This document shows positions 59,301 through 64,000 of a DNA stretch of 64,000 nt, piece by piece; the first letter of the stretch is position 1, and each line of letters begins with the position of its first letter. The notes under the pieces are model-generated. The model did not search any database, was not told the DNA's origin, and was given only the letters and a program-made list of their open reading frames with translations. The DNA is from Corella eumyota (lineage: Eukaryota > Chordata > Ascidiacea > Phlebobranchia > Corellidae), in contig OY720097.1 in assembly GCA_963082875.1 (NCBI GenBank), forward strand, positions 21,770,501 to 21,834,500. The letters run 5' to 3'. The position numbers and the translations under genes were made by a program.

Positions 59301-62300
59301 TTTTTCTTTGCGGGGCGAAAGTTGCACACCCCTGGCCTGAGTGATAAAGGGATAAACACAAATAATGCATCCAACTATGTTAAATTCGCATTCAAAATTA
59401 AAAGAAGAAGAAATTAATTTTATATAAATTGACTCAACAAAATGTAAAGACTCTTTTTTTTGAAAATAACATAAAAATTTTTGTTATTATACAGCTACAA
59501 CTACTCCCATTATGACAACAACTACTACGACAGTAAAACCCCTTACGCTAACTGCCATGACGTCAATTACCATGACCTCAGCATCGTTTAAATCAACTAC
59601 TTTAACAACGTACTCTACAGCGACATTTACCATGACAACAACATTTATAAAGTCTACAAAAGTAATAACACAAAAACAGTTTTATAAAGCAACGGGAGTA
59701 TAGACTAAGTTTAATTTTAACTTTCTGTTTAGAACAATTCTCAAATAACTGGGTGGATAGTTATTGGAGCACTTCAGCTTGTTTTTATTCTTTTAGTTTT
59801 CTTTCTTATTTTTAAACTAAAAAACAAATTTGCATGTAAGTATATTAAAATTGATTATGTCATAATATTTTATTTTTAAAAGTTTAAAAAGCAAATCACA
59901 TTTTGCCTCTTATTGCTTCGATTACGTCTTGATTTGTCGTCATTATTTTAAGATATTACTAGATTTGCCTTATTCAATAACAAAAATTCACAAGTTAACT
60001 TACTTGTTAATATATTTAACAAATAGTTAAATAATTTGCATTTAGGTATATTACATTAGGTGGAGATGTCTTTACTATTAAGCGACGCTTTATTAAGTAG
60101 TTAACAAATTTGTCTATTTACAAAATATTTTTGTTTTATATTTCTAATTATTATTTTACTTATAGCCGGATCGGAACCAAACAATGAAGAAGTTGTTGCA
60201 GGTGAATTTCAGTGTTTTGGTAACGTTTAGTTCAATAATAACCTTTAGTAATGGTATTTGTTCCTTAATCATATATCCATACTAAACTAGTTTATTTTTA
60301 ATTAAATATGTATTAAAGAGTTTGGTTACATTTTTTGTTTTTTATTTTAAATTCAAATTTATATTACAGCCAGAAACAGAATGCTTAGACCACAGGAACC
60401 AGACTACATTGATGTTGTTGCAGGTACCTTATATTTATTGTGAAATATTATTTTATTGATACAGTATATAATTAAATTAACATTTTATATGATTTTACAG
60501 TCGGGCCAGGACCACAGCATATCGACTTTGTGGCAGGTAAATTCTACTTTTTTGCATGATATTTTTTTATTTCTTTTATATAAAGAAATATTTATATCGT
60601 ATATTTAAATTTAACTTTTATATCGTATATTTAAATTTAACATTCAATATAATGTTACAGCAGAATTAGAACCACAGTATCTTGACTTTGTGGCAGGTAA
60701 ATTTTACTTTTTTGCATGAAGTTTTTTTTATTTCTATTGTATATCGTATATTTAAATTTAACATTCAATATAATGTTACAGCAGAATTAGAACCACAGTA
60801 TCTTGACTTTGTTGCAGGTAAATTTTAGTTTTTAAAATTTATATTTATGCTAGACTTTTTAAACTTATTTGTAGAGTGACTTATTTTCTTACCCGACTTT
60901 TAATCTTAATTTTTGTCGAGACATAATTCACCTTCTCTGTTGTTTATTTAAATATTTAATGACTAATGTATTTTACAGACGAACCAGTATATGAAGAAAT
61001 TGCAGGTATGTTTTATTTCTGAAAGTTCTATGTTCATATAAGGGGTTTAATATAAGGGGAATAAATATGTTCATATAAGAGGTTCATATAAAAACTAGAA
61101 TAAATATGTTCATACAAGAGGTTCATATAAGGGGTTTAAATTTTATGGTTAGATAAAGGGGTTCAGATGGACATGTTTAGATAAGGGTTTAAATTTTAGG
61201 GGTTAAGATAAACGGGTTCAAATGTAAAGAGTTCAAATATATTGGGTTTAAATGCAAGGGGTTTAGATAAAGGAGTTTAAATGTAGGGGTTTAAAAGTAA
61301 GGGATTAAGACTAAAGGGGTTAAACGTTGGGTGTTTCCATAAAAAAGTTTAAATGTGAGAGATTTAAATGAATCGGTTAAGTAAAAGGATTTTATGAATC
61401 GGTTAAGTAAAAGGAATCGGTTAAGTGAAAGGAAGTAAAGGGTTTAATTGTAAGAAGATTTTTTAATGCATAGGTTTAAAAGAAACTTGTTTATTTAGAA
61501 AGGGTTTTAACTTCTGGCTACTATTTAATTAATGGTTAGGTTTAGGTTAGCATATTTAACGCATTAAGTTGTGGTGTTGGGTAAATTAACCGCTTTGTCA
61601 TACTATTGTTTATAAATATGATCTTACACTGCTTATTGAGGGTGTATTGGACTATTTTTTGTTTCTATTTTTAATTAATATTAAATTAAACTTTACAGAC
61701 GAACTAGAATATGCGGACGTTGAAGCAGGTATATATTAAATGTATTGTAAAATATTTTTTCCTTGTTAATGTTATAGGTTTTCCAAGTTCGTGGTTATAT
61801 CCTAATAATTATAAACAAACATTTGTTGCCCTAACCCAGTTTTGAGTTTTGGTGGCAAAACATTATTAATTTGTTTTTTTTATTAATTTATTGGTAGCCT
61901 ATATTAACGGTTTAGAAAGGTGTTAACGTGGTTGTAACTTTAAATGGTGGTGGTATAACCTTACCTAACACTAAGCTCTTTATAACTAAATTGTTTCTAA
62001 ATTAGCAATGTTAATGTTTTTATTTATTTTGCAGGTAGACCAGGCCCAGAATATGTTAACGTTGTTGAAGGTAATTTTGATTGTTTTGTATGACAATATT
62101 TTATTTTATATTGTGTAATTAAAATTAATATTTAATCTAATTTTACAGCACTGCCAGAACCAGAATACATTGATGTTGTTGCAGGTAAATTTTAATGTTT
62201 TATGTCAGATCTTAACGTATAACTGGCAGCGTGATGTAGTGGTAAAAACCCTTGCTACACCACCATGAGGTCTTGAATGCAATTTCTACTGCTCTCGTGC

Positions 62301-62929
62301 TGTAGCGCCCTTGAGTTAGGCACTTTAAACAGTATGAACTCCTGCTGAGCCATTATTTAATCAGCAGCATAACTACCGGGCAATTATAATCTATAATATC
62401 CCAAACTGCCACAGGCAACTCGAGACTGGGTCGGAGTAACTGATGTTACTCTTTGTTTAAGTCGCGCATTTGACCTTCCCACATTAAGGATAAATATATA
62501 TAAAAAAAATAAATAAAAAATACTATAACTATATTTAACAACACTACTGTTTTTTTCATTGTTTATATTATTGTTTAAAATAGATTTTGTCGTCGCATTT
62601 TTGTTATAAGTTAACATATAGGCTGTCGCCTATAATTTAATTCGCAAAAAGTAGATGTTAAATTTGTTTAAGTTATCGTTGCTGTGCCTTTAGTAACCAC
62701 CCATATTAAGAACAGTTATTCAGAGATTTAAAAATAATATTTCAATTGATGCCTCTCTGTTAAACAATGACTCATGTATTGATAAAAGATTTTTAATTGT
62801 ACAACAAACTGGCGTAATAGTTATGTTCTGTTATTTATAGATTTTTTAAAGTCTTAAGTTCAAAAAACTTAATTTGAATTTAATTTTACAGAAAACGCGG
62901 AAGTACTTTACATGGTCCCTTTCAATTGA
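56390..62929 (+). CDS. C-type lectin receptor E (type 2), two lectin domains and nine mini-exon tail
   Basis: Sixteen exons: 56390-56636, 56752-56997, 57209-57499, 57611-57850, 59495-59661, 59733-59835, then tail 60166-60201, 60370-60423, 60501-60536, 60661-60696, 60782-60817, 60979-61005, 61699-61728, 62035-62070, 62149-62184, terminal 62892-62929; 552 residues, open throughout. Exons 1-2: signal peptide and first lectin domain (Cys after NVVNGQQ, sugar tripeptide QPD, WVDYPC). Exon 3 is a Thr/Lys-rich linker fused to the first half of a second lectin domain; exon 4 completes it (QPG, WMDYRC). Exon 5 is a Thr-rich mucin-like stalk, exon 6 the membrane span. Tail motifs: NNEEVVA, DYIDVVA, QHIDFVA (His for Tyr), QYLDFVA twice, VYEEIA, LEYADVEA, EYVNVVE, EYIDVVA and terminal ENAEVLYMVPFN. 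All internal tail exons are multiples of 3 nt and phase 1 at both ends. Confidence 0.85.
58185..59334 (-). mobile_element. hAT DNA transposon, decayed, in lectin E intron 4
   Basis: Same insertion as at 45290: ends caggggtgtgcaatctt and ttgcacacccctg, flanks gcctagtt and gcctgagt. Minus-strand remnants: PYSDGNFVKQCLIDDAKEMC, SLSRWTIARRIDD and FKHILSPVKAVNFIRARGLN. 1.15 kb, inactive. Confidence 0.84.
60590..60780 (+). repeat. 26-bp minisatellite units around tail exon 60661
   Basis: tatatcgtatatttaaattt units precede each copy of the QYLDFVA exon, so exon and repeat were copied together. Confidence 0.7.
61030..61440 (+). repeat. G-rich degenerate repeat, gene E copy
   Basis: Variants of aaggggtttaaatgtagggg and a local gaatcggttaagtaaaagga triplication in the intron between tail exons 60979 and 61699. 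Confidence 0.78.
62222..62508 (+). repeat. SINE family 1, full length, in lectin E last intron
   Basis: Same insertion as the truncated copy at 49910; complete through ggataaatatatataaaaaa. Confidence 0.92.
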
Positions 62930-64000
62930 GAATTCGTTAAGCAAAAAACTTTATTATTTGCTTATATATGAACTATTTTTTTTTTTGAATTTTAATCGAT
63001 TCATAAATCATTTTTTGCAAATTATGACCTGTCACTAGGTGTTGTAACCTTTTAATAATATTAAAATCAAGTCCGGTAGTGTGAACCGGTCGTAGCGTCA
63101 GACTACGAGCCAAAAGGTTTCTGGTTCGAGCCGCACCAATGCTACACTATTCGCCCTAAGGCCTGGCGTTCCCGGATAGGGCAGACTTGTCCCAAACTGC
63201 ACACCCTGACCCGATAAAAATTATTAAAACTTATGATATTTTTAAGAAAAACGAAAAAAAAATAAAAAAAAATAAAAAAAAAACCTTAAGGGGATATGAA
63301 AAAAAACAAAAAAAAACATGAAAAGAAATGAAATTTAACATTTTTGTATTAGATGGAAACTATTTTTGTTATCGTTTCACGATTTCATCAAGACTTTAAA
63401 CTCCTATTTGTTTTTAATCTTTAACTTGTTTTTAAATCCCTAGTATTCTTTGACATGTTATTCCACTCTGTACTATTCTTATTAATCAGATATTTCTGTG
63501 CCTTGCAAGCAGTTATATCACGCCTTGCTGAAAAGCAGTTGTAATTTTGGAGATTTGGATTTTAACATTTTTGTTTTTATCGGTTTTGTTTTTATTGGTA
63601 AGAAATTGCCGTATAATATAATTAACTGTCAGTAACATTTATCTAAAGCATTCCGTTTGGGTCGACGGAGACCGCTACAGTGTTAAAACTGTAAATTATA
63701 TGATTACTTAAAATGCGACGTTACATCAGTAGGAATCGAACCCACGACACCAAGTTATCTAACAACGCGAAGTTCGCGTTTTTAACCCCAGCTTTGGCGA
63801 GAAAAATTCTAAAAAAATTGTTTTTCAAAATTATGAACATTTTTCAAGTTGTTATCGCATTGAACTCCTGCAAGTTTGTTATCTATTGCATACTACATCG
63901 CGTGTACTAAAAATTATCAAAACATGTTGTTATATATATTCAAATAACGAAATTAGAGTTTACTTAATTTGTGTTAGTTTATTGTTTTAATCAATAATGG
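62930..64000. other. 3' flank of the lectin array
   Basis: No gene seen. A-rich low complexity at 63247-63330, and a minus-strand tRNA-like relic at about 63727-63785 (B-box-like when reversed: cgtgggttcgattcc). Confidence 0.5.
63071..63221 (+). repeat. tRNA-like SINE family 2, longest copy
   Basis: gtccggtagtgtgaaccggt, cgtagcgtcagactacgagc, ggtttctggttcgagccgca, then ccctgacccgataaaaatta. Shows the head missing from the other copies. Confidence 0.75.

Larger units (their letters stand above)
50539..62433 (+). repeat. Lectin gene-pair duplication, unit 2 (genes D and E)
   Basis: Second copy of 38811-50120; longer mainly because gene E has an extra lectin domain and tail exon. Confidence 0.88.

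Noticed and set aside
63727-63785. Minus-strand tRNA gene near the right edge
   Set aside because: Has a B-box-like stretch but no matching acceptor stem; similar relics occur at 36113, 38446 and 39057.

Overview
The window is AT-rich animal DNA with short introns (mostly 80-600 bp), GT-AG splice sites and many short tRNA-like SINEs. The recognisable genes (an ACSL, fukutin, CISD2) are metazoan. Compact introns, the SINE types and lineage-specific lectin families suggest an invertebrate chordate, most likely a Ciona-like tunicate; that assignment is inference from memory, not from a search.

Layout. 1-7678 (+): the 3' twelve exons of a long-chain acyl-CoA synthetase, cut by the window edge. 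9363-10907 (-): intronless fukutin (FKTN). 11476-13002 (+): three-exon CISD2, 135 residues, with a GC-AG second intron; it is head-to-head with FKTN. 13603-17619 (-): a six-exon basic, Ser/Pro-rich protein of about 545 residues that I do not recognise. 17620-21707: about 4 kb without a visible gene. 21708-24173 and 25082-27685 (+): two intronless tandem paralogues, each joining a GlnD/DUF294-like nucleotidyltransferase region to 6 or 7 TPR-like repeats of about 44 residues.

29377-62929 (+): an array of five C-type lectin receptor genes (called A to E here), all type I membrane proteins: signal peptide, lectin domain split over two exons, Thr-rich stalk exon, transmembrane exon, and a cytoplasmic tail written as a train of very short exons (27, 30, 36 or 54 nt). 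Every tail exon starts and ends in phase 1, and most encode one short tyrosine motif. Any of them can be skipped or added without changing frame. The tails carry different docking-like motifs (YEEI, YVNV, YINS, LEYADV, YIDV), so the array looks like a modular signalling-tail system in which exons are duplicated, lost or stripped of their tyrosine. Lectin genes alternate between type 1 (B, D) and type 2 (C, E) inside a tandem duplication of about 11.3-11.9 kb (38811-50120 and 50539-62433). Gene A has a distinct head and can be followed by a second, type 1, tail. B carries a nonsense codon, C has lost a splice acceptor and its last exon, and E has gained a second lectin domain.

Repeats: about 17 copies or fragments of one tRNA-headed SINE, a second tRNA-like SINE family, three copies of a short TIR element (MITE-like), one hAT insertion present in both halves of the lectin duplication, and several intronic minisatellites. 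I saw no rRNA, CRISPR array or intact tRNA gene, and no recognisable reverse transcriptase.
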